In this document: positions 1 through 7,680 of the stretch, in pieces
Position numbering within the stretch: position 1 is the stretch's first letter
How the letters are laid out: every line of letters begins with the position of its first letter
NCBI GenBank assembly: GCA_964540445.1
Contig: CAZIMF010000025.1
Location: 1 to 11,220 of the forward strand
Direction: 5' to 3'
Length of the DNA stretch: 11,220 bases
Source of the DNA: JALQXV01 sp964540445
GTDB lineage: Bacteria > Patescibacteriota > Saccharimonadia > Saccharimonadales > 2-12-FULL-41-12
The notes under the pieces: model-generated
The model's database searches: none
What the model saw: only the letters and a program-made list of their open reading frames with translations
What the model was told of the DNA's origin: nothing
Translations under genes and position numbers: made by a program

Positions 1-794
1 TGACGCTCTACTGCTAAGGCGACCCGTAGGTACGTCTGTCCGGCCGCAAACCAATAGCGTGGCATGTCGCCGGCAGTCGTAATACAGATGACGGCGCTGG
101 CGGAATCCCAACGTCTTTTCTCTAGGTTGGCTTCTTTTTGCAGACCAATTCCAAGTTTGAGCGACCAAGGTTCTAAAACAGCGAAGAGCCAAGGAATATA
201 CAAGCTTTTGACCGATATACCCCGTGTGCGTCCAGACCAGGGCGCTAGTAAGTACTGTGCCAGCTCAGATCGAAAAGCCGGACTACTCAGGGCTACACCA
301 ATCCCTTTGGCGGTGAGCTTCGAAACGGTATCTATAAATTGTGCATCAGTTCGGATGGCCACAGCAACACCTGCTGCCGCGTTGCTGGCATTTTTGACTG
401 CGGTTTCGAGCGACTCCTCGACAACTGTTTTGCTATAAATGCTCCGGTCAGTTGTTCTGCTGCGTAACAGGGAAGCAAAATCTAGTGTCGGCAGGTCATC
501 GCTGCTGTCAAAGGTAATGGTAGCGTGTTTATCGCTAAACTCTACGTTTGAGGCTATAAGTCCATGCGTTTGAGCGCAAAAACAGATTGCTTGTGCAAAA
601 ATTCCCAGGCTGATGATTGTTTGGCGTCCGGTTGGGTCGCCATCTGCTAGTACATGACTGGTGTCAACTGACACAGTTATTGTGTTTGCCTCGTAGCTTA
701 CTTTCCAGGGCTGAGTATTATGAACAGACGGTGCAAAACGGGCATCTTCGACAATGTCCGCTATACTTTTTTTGATTTGTTCGGCGGCATTCAT
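1..794 (-). CDS. Acg-like nitroreductase-superfamily protein (partial, 3' end off the window)
   Basis: This minus-strand reading frame runs open from an ATG at 794 to the left edge, giving 264 residues without a stop. Family markers seen: RFAPSVHNTQPWKV at about residues 19-32, the FMN-cradle signature of Acg-type nitroreductases; DPTGRQTIISLG at 53-64; RTTDRSIY at 113-120; and near the cut end SASAVICITTAG followed by WFAAGQTYLRVAL, the usual C-terminal flavin-binding segment. Known members are about 320-340 residues, so perhaps 60-80 residues are missing. The family binds FMN, but many Acg-type members have no proven substrate, so the redox role is unassigned. The start is secure on its 5' side because an in-frame TAG lies three codons upstream. 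No Shine-Dalgarno sequence is visible. It is transcribed divergently from the adenylate-forming enzyme gene and may share control with it. Confidence 0.8.
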   Translation of the reverse strand, partial: MNAAEQIKKSIADIVEDARFAPSVHNTQPWKVSYEANTITVSVDTSHVLADGDPTGRQTIISLGIFAQAICFCAQTHGLIASNVEFSDKHATITFDSSDDLPTLDFASLLRSRTTDRSIYSKTVVEESLETAVKNASNAAAGVAVAIRTDAQFIDTVSKLTAKGIGVALSSPAFRSELAQYLLAPWSGRTRGISVKSLYIPWLFAVLEPWSLKLGIGLQKEANLEKRRWDSASAVICITTAGDMPRYWFAAGQTYLRVALAVER

Positions 795-835
795 AGGGGT
801 CTAGTTTAACAGTGTTCCGCTTATGGCTTATCTGG

Positions 836-869
836 TATACTTCTTTAGTATAAGAACTTTACATGTAAA
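836..869. promoter_or_regulatory. Divergent promoter region with 12-bp palindrome
   Basis: The spacer between the divergent nitroreductase-like and adenylate-forming genes contains TATACT-type -10 elements on both strands: TATACT at 836-841 on plus, and AGTATA at 847-852, which reads TATACT on minus. It also holds the perfect palindrome TTTACATGTAAA at 858-869. On the minus strand a T-rich hexamer lies about 18 bp upstream of the TATACT. No good -35 accompanies the plus-strand -10. A palindrome in a divergent spacer is a typical repressor or activator site, but the regulator is unknown and the region is AT-rich, so chance is possible. Confidence 0.35.
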
Positions 870-940
870 ATAAAAATTTAATGATAATCAAGCATCGTCT
901 CTGATATGTTCTTTCGAAAACCAGAAATTAGGTAGTACTA

Positions 941-2371
941 ATGATAAGCAACCAGGCGTTTGAGTTTTTTCACCAGGCAGCCAAAACGATCCCTGCCTAT
1001 CAGTCTTTTCTTGCTTCACACGAATTTAATCCTGAGACTATTAAAACAGCGCCTGATATTATCACTGTGCCCAAAACAGACAAAAATAATTATTTGCGCG
1101 CCTATCCTCTTGATGAACTGTTGTGGCCACAGGCTCTTCATGAGCCACTGTTGTTTTGTGCAACCTCTGGTTCGACCGGTGAACCCTATTATTTTCCACG
1201 CAGCGAAAAATTGAGTGAGCAGTACTCATATCTAATCGAAGATTTTTTAGGCAGGAGCACTGTTAAGGATGGAAAAACGTTGGTTATTTTGGCTTTTGGC
1301 ATGGGTGTCTGGATAGGCGGAATTATTACACTCCGAGCATTTGAAATTGCTGGCATGCGTACCAAATCACCAATTTCAATCTTGCCCACAGGATATAATA
1401 AAGCCGAAATTTTTAAAGCACTCCGTAAATTAGCTCCTAATTTTAATGAAGTCGTCATTGTTGGTTATCCGCCATTTGTTAAGGAGATTGTTGATGAGGC
1501 GGCCGAAGAAGACGTAAGATGGGCTGACTTTAACATCAGATTTTTATTTGCAGCCGAAGCATTTACCGAAACATTCCGAGATTATGTTTGCCAAAAAGCT
1601 GGCGTTAACAATCCGTTAACAGATACACTCAATATTTATGGCACTGCCGATATTGGTGCAATGGCCTACGAAACCCCCCTTAGTATTTTGGTGCGGCGAT
1701 TAGCCAGCAGCGATCCAGCTCTGTTTGTGGATATCTTTGGTCAGATCGAAAAGACTCCGACTCTAGCTCAATATAACCCTGAATTCATGGAATTCGAGGA
1801 AGAGGATGGTGAAATACTGCTGACAGGCAATAATGCGCTACCTTTGATTCGCTATGCTGTCGGTGACCATGGCGGCGTTCACTCCTTCCAGCATATTCAA
1901 AACCTGCTAGAAAAACATGGGATTGATCTGATTGCAGAAGCAGCTAAGCACGGGCTTGATACGACACTTCAATATCATCCCTTTGTATTTGTATACGAGC
2001 GAAAAGACCTGTCTGCCACCTTGCAAGGGATAATTATCTATCCTGAATACATCAAAGAAGCATTGCTAGACGAGCAGATGACCAGCATATTTACCGAACG
2101 GTTTACCATGATTACCAAAACAGACGAAGATCACAACCAATACCTCGAAATAAATCTGGAATTACAAAATAACATTGAACGCTCTGAGGAACTTGAAATA
2201 GCGGCTCATCAGGTAATTTGTGCCATGCTCATAGCTCACAGCTCTGAATTTTCCGAGATATCAAAGTCTGCCAATACAAAGCAGATCGTAAAAGTACTTG
2301 CGTGGCCTAAAAACTACGAAACATTTTTTAAACCTGGGGTAAAGCAAAAATGGGTCATAAAAGGCGCATAG
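941..2371 (+). CDS. PaaK/CapK-type adenylate-forming enzyme (phenylacetate-CoA ligase-like)
   Basis: A 476-residue member of the ANL adenylate-forming superfamily, closest in pattern to phenylacetate-CoA ligase/CapK proteins. Seen: the phosphate-binding loop TSGSTGEP at residues 75-82; YGTAD at 233-237 in the place of the usual aromatic-Gly-x-x-Glu adenine motif; DGEILLTG then PLIRYAVGD ending at Asp309, the ribose-contacting aspartate motif; and a C-terminal subdomain with GIIIYPEYIKEAL and a final PGVKQKWVIK whose lysines could include the catalytic one. The family activates a carboxylate with ATP to an acyl-adenylate and usually passes it to CoA or another acceptor. The substrate cannot be told here. 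The YGTAD variant argues against assuming phenylacetate. At 476 residues it is slightly longer than typical PaaK. The start has only a weak AGGT seven bases upstream. The next gene starts 4 bp after its stop, so the two are probably co-transcribed. Confidence 0.75.
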   Translation: MISNQAFEFFHQAAKTIPAYQSFLASHEFNPETIKTAPDIITVPKTDKNNYLRAYPLDELLWPQALHEPLLFCATSGSTGEPYYFPRSEKLSEQYSYLIEDFLGRSTVKDGKTLVILAFGMGVWIGGIITLRAFEIAGMRTKSPISILPTGYNKAEIFKALRKLAPNFNEVVIVGYPPFVKEIVDEAAEEDVRWADFNIRFLFAAEAFTETFRDYVCQKAGVNNPLTDTLNIYGTADIGAMAYETPLSILVRRLASSDPALFVDIFGQIEKTPTLAQYNPEFMEFEEEDGEILLTGNNALPLIRYAVGDHGGVHSFQHIQNLLEKHGIDLIAEAAKHGLDTTLQYHPFVFVYERKDLSATLQGIIIYPEYIKEALLDEQMTSIFTERFTMITKTDEDHNQYLEINLELQNNIERSEELEIAAHQVICAMLIAHSSEFSEISKSANTKQIVKVLAWPKNYETFFKPGVKQKWVIKGA

Positions 2372-2375
2372 TCAT

Positions 2376-4526
2376 ATGTTAGAACTGCTCATTCTTGCGA
2401 TTGCCGGCACACTCAACGTTCTATTAGGGTTAACTGTTTACCTTAAAGACACTCATAACGCCACTAATCGGCTCTTCTTGTTGTTTAACTTAAGTTTTAC
2501 TACCTGGTCAATCGTAAACTATATTTCCCTTCATCCGTTTATGTGGCCCCAGATAGTGTGGGTTAGAATTGTTCTGGCTTTTGCTGCTTTTCTCTGTTTA
2601 TCGGCGTTTTTGACGTTTACTGTCTATCCGTCCCGCTCTATGACTGGCTCTAAAAAAATACGTAATACCGCAATCTTAGGAACAGCAGGAGTAATGTTGC
2701 TGGCGCTAACACCATTTGTTTTTACACTTGATTCTAAAGGAGAACCGACTGCTGCCCCTGGAATTGTATTTTTCATGATTTTGATAGTGAGCTTACTAGG
2801 CGGTGGATTATTTAACTTACTGAAGAAATATCGACATTCGTCTGGTAATGAGCGTCGCCAGCTGAAACTGGTCGTAAGCGGTCTAGTAACAACGTTTGGA
2901 CTTATCTTCATCGGCAACTTCTTGCTAGTTGTTACGCTCCACACAACAACGTTTATCGCACTGGGGCCGACCTATATGCTTATATTTAGTGGAATTCTAG
3001 CGTACGGAATTGTAAAACATAAGCTATTTAATATTCAACTAATAGTTGCTCGTTCAGTTGGTTATGTATTGTCATTAGGTCTGCTTGTTTTAGTGTATTC
3101 ACTTATAACTCAGACACTATTGAAGTTGTTTGCAAGTTCAAATTCTGACACGCTTAGCCTTATTGCCAGTGGGGTACCGCTTATTTTTGCTACGCTCATT
3201 TACCAGCCATTTAGAGTCTTCTTTGATAAGCAAACCAATCGTATCTTTTATCGGGACGCCTATGATCCACAGATGTTTTTGGACCAACTCAATAAAACAC
3301 TGGTCGGCAATATCGAAATTGGTATCTTATTGCGTCATACAGCTACTGTAATCGAAGAAAACATCAAAGCTGACTGTCATATTTATGTCAAAGAAACAGA
3401 GACAACCCCCTCTCGTATCATGGGGACCTCTAAAATGGAACTTAAAAAGCAAGTGTTTAAGTTACTGTGCGATGAACTAGCAACAATTTCGACGAAGACA
3501 GTGGTGACCGATACACTTGAGCCGCACTACAATGACCTAAAAAAAGCGCTTGAGACTAATAATATTGCAATTATTAGTAGTCTTATAACCAGTTATGCCA
3601 CCAACAAAGAAGCAACTGCTTATCTGATGCTTGGTCCAAAGAAGAGCGGTAATGCATATAGCAAACAAGATCTGCGCATTATTAATATTATTACTGATGA
3701 ACTGTTAATCGCCATACAGAATGCCCTGCGTTTTGAAGAAATTCAGAGTTTTAACATTACGCTGCAAAACCGCGTAAATGACGCCACCTCCAAACTTAAG
3801 CGCAGCAACGAAAAGCTAAAAGAAATCGATGAAACTAAAGATGAGTTTATTAGTATGGCCAGCCACCAGTTACGTACCCCACTTACATCTGTTAAGGGCT
3901 ACCTGAGTATGGTGCTCGACGGCGACGCCGGTAAAATCAGCGATACGCAACAACAACTCCTTAATCAGGCATATGTTAGTTCACAACGCATGGTATACCT
4001 GATTGCCGACCTTCTAAATGTTTCCCGTCTTAAAACTGGCAAGTTTGTTATTAACGCCGCCCCTACTAATCTGGCAGATATGGTAGAGAGTGAAATCGCT
4101 CAGCTAACCGAAGTTGCAAAAAGTCGTAAATTAACCCTTACCTTTGATAAACCCAATAATTTCCCGGAGTTAATGCTTGATGAAACTAAAACGCGCCAAG
4201 TGGTGATGAACTTTGTAGATAATGCTATTTACTACACACCCAGTGGCGGCAAAATTAAAATCGAACTTCAAACTGACCGCAGCAGTGTTTATTTTATGGT
4301 AAAAGACAATGGTTTGGGTGTGCCTAAGGCCGAACAGTCACACATGTTTACCAAGTTCTACCGCGCGAAAAACGCACAAAAGGCCCGGCCTGATGGTACT
4401 GGTCTTGGCCTGTTCATGGCTAAAAAAGTTATCACTGACCAGGGTGGAACTATCTTATTTGAAAGTGCCGAAAATAAAGGCAGTACCTTTGGCTTTAAGT
4501 TTGATAAACCAACTACAAAAGATTAG
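2376..4526 (+). CDS. Membrane sensor histidine kinase (multi-TM, GAF-like, HisKA, HATPase_c)
   Basis: A 716-residue hybrid of membrane sensor and kinase. The first ~280 residues contain about eight or nine hydrophobic segments, including GNERRQLKLVVSG and YGIVKHKLFNIQLIVARSVGY, which resemble the N-terminal 7TM sensor region found before many histidine kinases. Residues ~310-455 look like a GAF-type domain. A coiled-coil stretch (~465-490) leads to the HisKA box SHQLRTPL with the phospho-acceptor His497. The HATPase_c domain shows the N-box NFVDNA (612-617), the G1 box DNGLGVP from Asp644, and the G2 box GTGLGL from Gly674, ending with GSTFGFKF. All catalytic motifs are intact, so it should autophosphorylate. 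No response-regulator gene is in the window. It begins 4 bp after the upstream stop and has little Shine-Dalgarno sequence, which suggests translational coupling to the adenylate-forming enzyme gene. The ligand is unknown. Confidence 0.92.
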   Translation: MLELLILAIAGTLNVLLGLTVYLKDTHNATNRLFLLFNLSFTTWSIVNYISLHPFMWPQIVWVRIVLAFAAFLCLSAFLTFTVYPSRSMTGSKKIRNTAILGTAGVMLLALTPFVFTLDSKGEPTAAPGIVFFMILIVSLLGGGLFNLLKKYRHSSGNERRQLKLVVSGLVTTFGLIFIGNFLLVVTLHTTTFIALGPTYMLIFSGILAYGIVKHKLFNIQLIVARSVGYVLSLGLLVLVYSLITQTLLKLFASSNSDTLSLIASGVPLIFATLIYQPFRVFFDKQTNRIFYRDAYDPQMFLDQLNKTLVGNIEIGILLRHTATVIEENIKADCHIYVKETETTPSRIMGTSKMELKKQVFKLLCDELATISTKTVVTDTLEPHYNDLKKALETNNIAIISSLITSYATNKEATAYLMLGPKKSGNAYSKQDLRIINIITDELLIAIQNALRFEEIQSFNITLQNRVNDATSKLKRSNEKLKEIDETKDEFISMASHQLRTPLTSVKGYLSMVLDGDAGKISDTQQQLLNQAYVSSQRMVYLIADLLNVSRLKTGKFVINAAPTNLADMVESEIAQLTEVAKSRKLTLTFDKPNNFPELMLDETKTRQVVMNFVDNAIYYTPSGGKIKIELQTDRSSVYFMVKDNGLGVPKAEQSHMFTKFYRAKNAQKARPDGTGLGLFMAKKVITDQGGTILFESAENKGSTFGFKFDKPTTKD

Positions 4527-4585
4527 CGTTAGAATCCTCACAGTCACCACTGTTAGGTCTGCAGTATAGTGCTTATGTATACTAC

Positions 4586-4628
4586 TTATTCAATATTATT
4601 GACAAGTATATAATAATTGTGGGATACT
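4586..4628 (+). promoter_or_regulatory. Promoter of surface cassette 1 with palindromic site over the -35
   Basis: A consensus -35 TTGACA at 4599-4604 is followed, after 18 bp, by GATACT at 4623-4628 preceded by TGG, an extended -10. The palindrome TCAATA-T-TATTGA at 4590-4602 overlaps the -35. The block 4586-4605 is 19/20 identical to 7563-7582 upstream of cassette 2. The predicted 5' UTR is about 85 nt and includes GGTTAATAACC, an 11-bp inverted repeat at 4681-4691, just upstream of the ribosome binding site. The 193-bp spacer after the kinase gene shows no convincing terminator. A weak inverted repeat (AGTATA at 4563-4568, TATACT at 4578-4583) lies upstream of the promoter. Confidence 0.65.
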
Positions 4629-4701
4629 CAGAACTATAACTGTATGTTGGATCTGGGAAGATGCAAACAAGGGCGGGGCAGGTTAATAACCGAGCAATTC
4701 C

Positions 4702-4708
4702 AAGGAGG
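4702..4708 (+). promoter_or_regulatory. Perfect Shine-Dalgarno site of the 540-aa surface protein
   Basis: AAGGAGG, fully complementary to the 16S rRNA 3' end, lies 11 bases before the ATG at 4720. It fixes this start rather than the in-frame ATG at 4750. Confidence 0.85.
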
Positions 4709-4719
4709 AGTTAATACGT

Positions 4720-6342
4720 ATGAAACAAGCAGCGCCAAGCATAGAACTTATGACCCGAGAACATGTGTACCTTGGTGGTGGACCAGAACAACATTGTCCA
4801 TCGCCCGCAGATATTGCACCCCCGGCAGACACCCTAGACTCACCTGCCACCGCAACTGACGTGACAGAGCGAACATTCGCAACCGCCGAAGGCCCTGTTA
4901 GGCTAAAACCTGTCGAACATAAAGCAGTAAAAGATATGTCGGCGCGGCGTTCTGGTATAGGAAGACGAACAGCAATTAAAGTGTTAGCGACATTTGCAGG
5001 TATCGTAGGAGCTGGTGAGGCACTTCCCGCTATTAATCCTGAACGCGCAGGTGTTGCTGAGTCACTGGTTGGCCTCGTTTCAACAGATACGGCAGAGGCA
5101 AGTTGGACAGCTCTTGGCGAAGACCCGCTTGTACCTGGCGGTGTTCATAGCAACGGAGCCTTTGTGAAGCTAATGCTCTCTGATAAGGGTACAACTGCCA
5201 TGAAATACGCAGGACTTAATAAAAAAGAACGTGCATCCGTTAAGCACGAAGTTCGAACCGGTGATTATAAGGATTGTGATCTTAAGTATGGTATGCATTT
5301 TGACCGAATGAGCTTTGGCCGCCGTGGTACAACCGTAGAACGTGATGTTACTTTTCTTGACACAGACTTTAAAGACGTACCGGCAGATGCAACCTGCATT
5401 AAAGCCCCTGTTAAAGACAAGAACGGTAAAACATATTATGTAAATATTCTTGTTCCTGACGATTGTGCCAATTTTGCTGTCGTAAATCGAACGCACGTAC
5501 AAACTCCGCACGGCAAACCACCTGTAAAAGCCGGAAAAATTTTTGAAGATGTAAATGGCAATCGATTGCCATTTTTGCCTGGTGTTGCACGGGTTGAATG
5601 GCAATGCGGTCCAGATGGTAAGTTCCGTAGAGTACTTATTAACAGCCCGACTCAAAACTTAGGTAGATGTGCAGTCGGCAAAAGAATCATCATAAGAGAA
5701 GCAGATACTCTCGGTGGAGACGGCAAATCACAGCCGCTTGCTGTTGGTGATAGTGTACCAGCAGGCGCGCATTGGCGAGTTGTGACACCTCAATCTATGC
5801 AGCGAACCCAAACCAGAAAGGGAGTTACTGTTCGATTTAAGAATCAACAATTACCAAAAGCGCCAGTTGAAATGCCATGTCCTCCAGGCACTGTGGGTAC
5901 AAAGCAACCTGACTGTACTGTTCCACCTAATCCAGTATGTACCCCACCAAACCCGAATTGTACTCCTCCGCCAGCCAATCTTCCGCCGCGTGGGGATATG
6001 GCGCCGCCGGATCACCTTTCCCCTCAGGGCATTGGTAAAATTTGTGTCGATCACTTGTCTGACCCAGAAGGTCAACCAGTTACTGCCTTTAACTTCCGTG
6101 TGTATAAGGCTGACGATCCTGCCAAAGCAGGTGTTGGACGATTCCTCGGTCCTGTTGAAACTCAACCGGGAGGTGCTCAGTGTATTCCTTATGAAGCACC
6201 ACCAAACAGCAGCAATACACAGCAAACACTAACCGCTGATGCTCAGGTAACCGACGGCAAGAACACTACTCCTGTAGCGCCTAAAAACTTCTTTCTTCTA
6301 GCACCAGACTTTGGACCAGTAGGACCAGTATTTAATTCTTAA
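4720..6342 (+). CDS. Predicted membrane-anchored/secreted surface protein with Cys-Pro linker (cassette 1, gene 1)
   Basis: A 540-residue protein that I do not recognise as a whole. Residues 1-80 look soluble. A basic stretch ARRSGIGRR is followed by a modest hydrophobic segment (about 85-105), so the rest is probably extracytoplasmic, either anchored N-in or cleaved. RRTAIK resembles a Tat motif (RRxFLK), but the phenylalanine is missing and the N-region is unusually long. Residues ~130-375 are a cysteine-containing, mixed-composition region of unknown fold. Residues 387-414 form a proline-rich linker with Cys387, 399, 407 and 414, including CTPPNPNC. Residues ~442-528 (DHLSDPEGQPVTAFNF, then LTADAQVTDGKNTTP) resemble a cadherin-like or Ig-like beta-sandwich repeat. 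There is no LPxTG motif. It has a strong ribosome binding site and its own promoter, and lies 24 bp before an LPxTG gene with a related Cys-Pro linker, so the two products probably act together at the surface. Confidence 0.7.
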   Translation: MKQAAPSIELMTREHVYLGGGPEQHCPSPADIAPPADTLDSPATATDVTERTFATAEGPVRLKPVEHKAVKDMSARRSGIGRRTAIKVLATFAGIVGAGEALPAINPERAGVAESLVGLVSTDTAEASWTALGEDPLVPGGVHSNGAFVKLMLSDKGTTAMKYAGLNKKERASVKHEVRTGDYKDCDLKYGMHFDRMSFGRRGTTVERDVTFLDTDFKDVPADATCIKAPVKDKNGKTYYVNILVPDDCANFAVVNRTHVQTPHGKPPVKAGKIFEDVNGNRLPFLPGVARVEWQCGPDGKFRRVLINSPTQNLGRCAVGKRIIIREADTLGGDGKSQPLAVGDSVPAGAHWRVVTPQSMQRTQTRKGVTVRFKNQQLPKAPVEMPCPPGTVGTKQPDCTVPPNPVCTPPNPNCTPPPANLPPRGDMAPPDHLSPQGIGKICVDHLSDPEGQPVTAFNFRVYKADDPAKAGVGRFLGPVETQPGGAQCIPYEAPPNSSNTQQTLTADAQVTDGKNTTPVAPKNFFLLAPDFGPVGPVFNS

Positions 6343-6366
6343 TTAAGGTAATAAAGGATACATATC

Positions 6367-7467
6367 ATGCGTAACAGACTACTTCTATCAATCAGCGGCA
6401 TACTTTCAACCGTGGCTCTTTCACTGACTGCGCTTTTGCCGGTTCAGGCAGCCGTACAGTCATCAATCGAAGGCGGCGATATTTACCGCGTTCGGAACAT
6501 AACAAAAAACACCGGTTTTTCTGACCCAGCCAGTGCCGATAAGTGTGATCAGCTACAATATCGAGTCCTGCTTCATAACCCAGGCCCAGACGCTGTACTT
6601 ACAGGGGTAGTTGTTAAGGCAGTATTACCCGCAGCTGCATCAACTCAAAATGTTTCAACTGTTACGGCTACTGCTGATAACGGCAATCCTGCCAGCGTAA
6701 GTGACACCGCAACAGTAAACATCTCAACAGCTCAAAAAATCACCTATGTCCCGGGCAGCACACAGCTCTTAAACGCTCAAGGTGGTGTTATCAGCACTAT
6801 TGCTGATATAAACACCGGAACTGGCACTAATATCGGTAGTATAGGCATCTCTGTTAATGAGCGTCGTTTCGTTCAGTTTAAGGCAAACATTGACTGTCCT
6901 CCACCTCCATGTACCCCACCAAACCCACAATGTACTCCACCCTGCACACCTCCTAATCCGGACTGTACCCCTCCGCCCTGTACTCCACCAAATCCGAAGT
7001 GTACTCCTCCAGTAGAGTCCAAAGGTGTCTGTAAGATGCTTGATTTAGTAGTGACTAACCGTGATAAGCGGGAAGTTAAGGCAACTGTTACCGGTGAAGT
7101 AACGAATGCTACTATTGTTGGTTACAAGATTGACTTTGGGGATGGATTTGTTAGCACCTTACAGTCTGAGACGCATCAATACGCAAAAGACGGTACCTAT
7201 GTTGTAAGAGGTCAAGTACAGATAAAACTTGCCGATAACACCGTAGTAAACCGAGATGCTAACGATTGTGTAAAACAAGTTACCTTTAAGGCAGATGTAC
7301 CACCCGAGATTGTAACTCCTCCAGTTGTTCCACCTCAACAGCCTCCAGCAGTATTACCTGCCACCGGTCCTGTTAGCGTTGGTCTTGTGGCTAGCACTGT
7401 TGGAGCTATTAGTAGCCTTAGCTACTACCTAGTATCAGCTGGTCGTCGTAAACTCTTCGGACTCTAG
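6367..7467 (+). CDS. Sortase-anchored surface protein with DUF11-like and PKD domains (cassette 1, gene 2; LPATG)
   Basis: A 366-residue cell-wall protein. Seen: an N-terminal signal peptide (basic MRNR, hydrophobic core, likely cleavage near Ala28-Ala29 in PVQAA); residues ~45-176 with the DUF11-like pattern LQYRVLLHNPG and YVPGSTQLLNAQG; a linker (177-216) with three CTPPNPxC modules; a PKD-type domain between Cys222 and Cys301 with DFGDG at 256-260 and HQYAKDGTYV from His270; a proline-rich spacer; and a wall-sorting signal made of LPATG (330-334), a hydrophobic stretch and the basic tail GRRKLFGL. Sortase should cleave between Thr and Gly and link the protein to the wall. AAAGGA lies 8 bases before the ATG. 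It follows the 540-aa gene by 24 bp with no promoter between them, and a strong terminator follows it. Its domain order matches the 560-aa protein of cassette 2, which has an extra beta-sandwich. The ligand is unknown; adhesion or surface structure is inferred. Confidence 0.85.
   Translation: MRNRLLLSISGILSTVALSLTALLPVQAAVQSSIEGGDIYRVRNITKNTGFSDPASADKCDQLQYRVLLHNPGPDAVLTGVVVKAVLPAAASTQNVSTVTATADNGNPASVSDTATVNISTAQKITYVPGSTQLLNAQGGVISTIADINTGTGTNIGSIGISVNERRFVQFKANIDCPPPPCTPPNPQCTPPCTPPNPDCTPPPCTPPNPKCTPPVESKGVCKMLDLVVTNRDKREVKATVTGEVTNATIVGYKIDFGDGFVSTLQSETHQYAKDGTYVVRGQVQIKLADNTVVNRDANDCVKQVTFKADVPPEIVTPPVVPPQQPPAVLPATGPVSVGLVASTVGAISSLSYYLVSAGRRKLFGL
6910..7002 (+). repeat. Three CTPPNPxC coding modules
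   Basis: Residues 182-189, 193-200 and 205-212 of the 366-aa protein are CTPPNPQC, CTPPNPDC and CTPPNPKC, separated by TPP or TPPP. The codons vary between copies (for example ccaaaccca, cctaatccg, ccaaatccg), so the peptide rather than the DNA seems to be what is conserved. A cysteine pair six residues apart on a proline-stiffened linker could form a small disulfide loop or cross-link to partner proteins. Confidence 0.85.
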
Positions 7468-7489
7468 TTTCCAGACAAGTTAACCACAT

Positions 7490-7518
7490 AAAAGAACCGT
7501 GTAGCCCACGGTTCTTTT
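7490..7518 (+). terminator. Intrinsic terminator after cassette 1
   Basis: AAAAGAACCGTG (7490-7501) pairs perfectly with CACGGTTCTTTT (7507-7518) around a 5-nt loop TAGCC. The U-run is the 3' half of the stem and the A-run opposite it would let the element work in both directions. It begins 22 bp after the stop of the 366-aa protein gene and isolates cassette 1 from the promoter of cassette 2. Confidence 0.9.
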
Positions 7519-7562
7519 AATTTCCCCCTGTAAATACAAGATAGGCATAAGCAAAATGCTAG

Positions 7563-7604
7563 TTATTCAATACTATTGACAAAAAGTAACTCTTGTGATA
7601 ATAT
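7563..7604 (+). promoter_or_regulatory. Promoter of surface cassette 2 with palindromic site over the -35
   Basis: TTGACA at 7576-7581 is followed by either GATAAT (7597-7602, 15-bp spacer, preceded by an extended-type TGT) or TAATAT (7599-7604, 17-bp spacer). The palindrome TCAATA-C-TATTGA (7567-7579) overlaps the -35, and the 20-bp block 7563-7582 differs at one position from the block at 4586-4605. The differing base is the centre of the palindrome. The predicted 5' UTR is about 70 nt and ends in GAGAGGA, 10 bases before the ATG at 7681. Confidence 0.7.
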
Positions 7605-7680
7605 GGCTGTATAACATCATTTTTGCTCGAAAAGCTCAAATAGGTGTGGGAACAAGTTTTTAAGAGAGGAATTTTATAGA

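Noticed and set aside
64..438. Plus-strand ORF of 124 codons
   Set aside because: It lies antisense within the open minus-strand nitroreductase-like frame, which has clear family motifs; this ORF has none.
4535..4560. Terminator after the histidine kinase gene (CAGT-CACC-ACTG)
   Set aside because: The stem is only four base pairs and no T-run follows.
4599..4614. TTGACA and the consensus TATAAT at 4609-4614 as one promoter
   Set aside because: The spacer is only 4 bp. The extended -10 GATACT at 18 bp fits better and corresponds to the layout of the second cassette promoter.
4617..4859. Plus-strand ORF of 80 codons overlapping the start of the 540-aa gene
   Set aside because: It begins inside the promoter -10 region, has no ribosome binding site, and runs out of frame through the 540-aa gene.
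5170..5655. Minus-strand ORF of 161 codons
   Set aside because: Antisense shadow of the 540-aa gene; no promoter or Shine-Dalgarno sequence, and composition typical of reverse-complemented coding DNA.
5989..5997. RGD tripeptide (residues 424-426 of the 540-aa protein) as an integrin-binding motif
   Set aside because: A three-residue match in a proline-rich linker is expected by chance, and the likely host of such an organism is another bacterium.
6910..7002. CRISPR-like repeat array
   Set aside because: The repeats are in-frame coding modules with variable codons and 6-15 bp separations, without unique spacers of constant length or cas genes.
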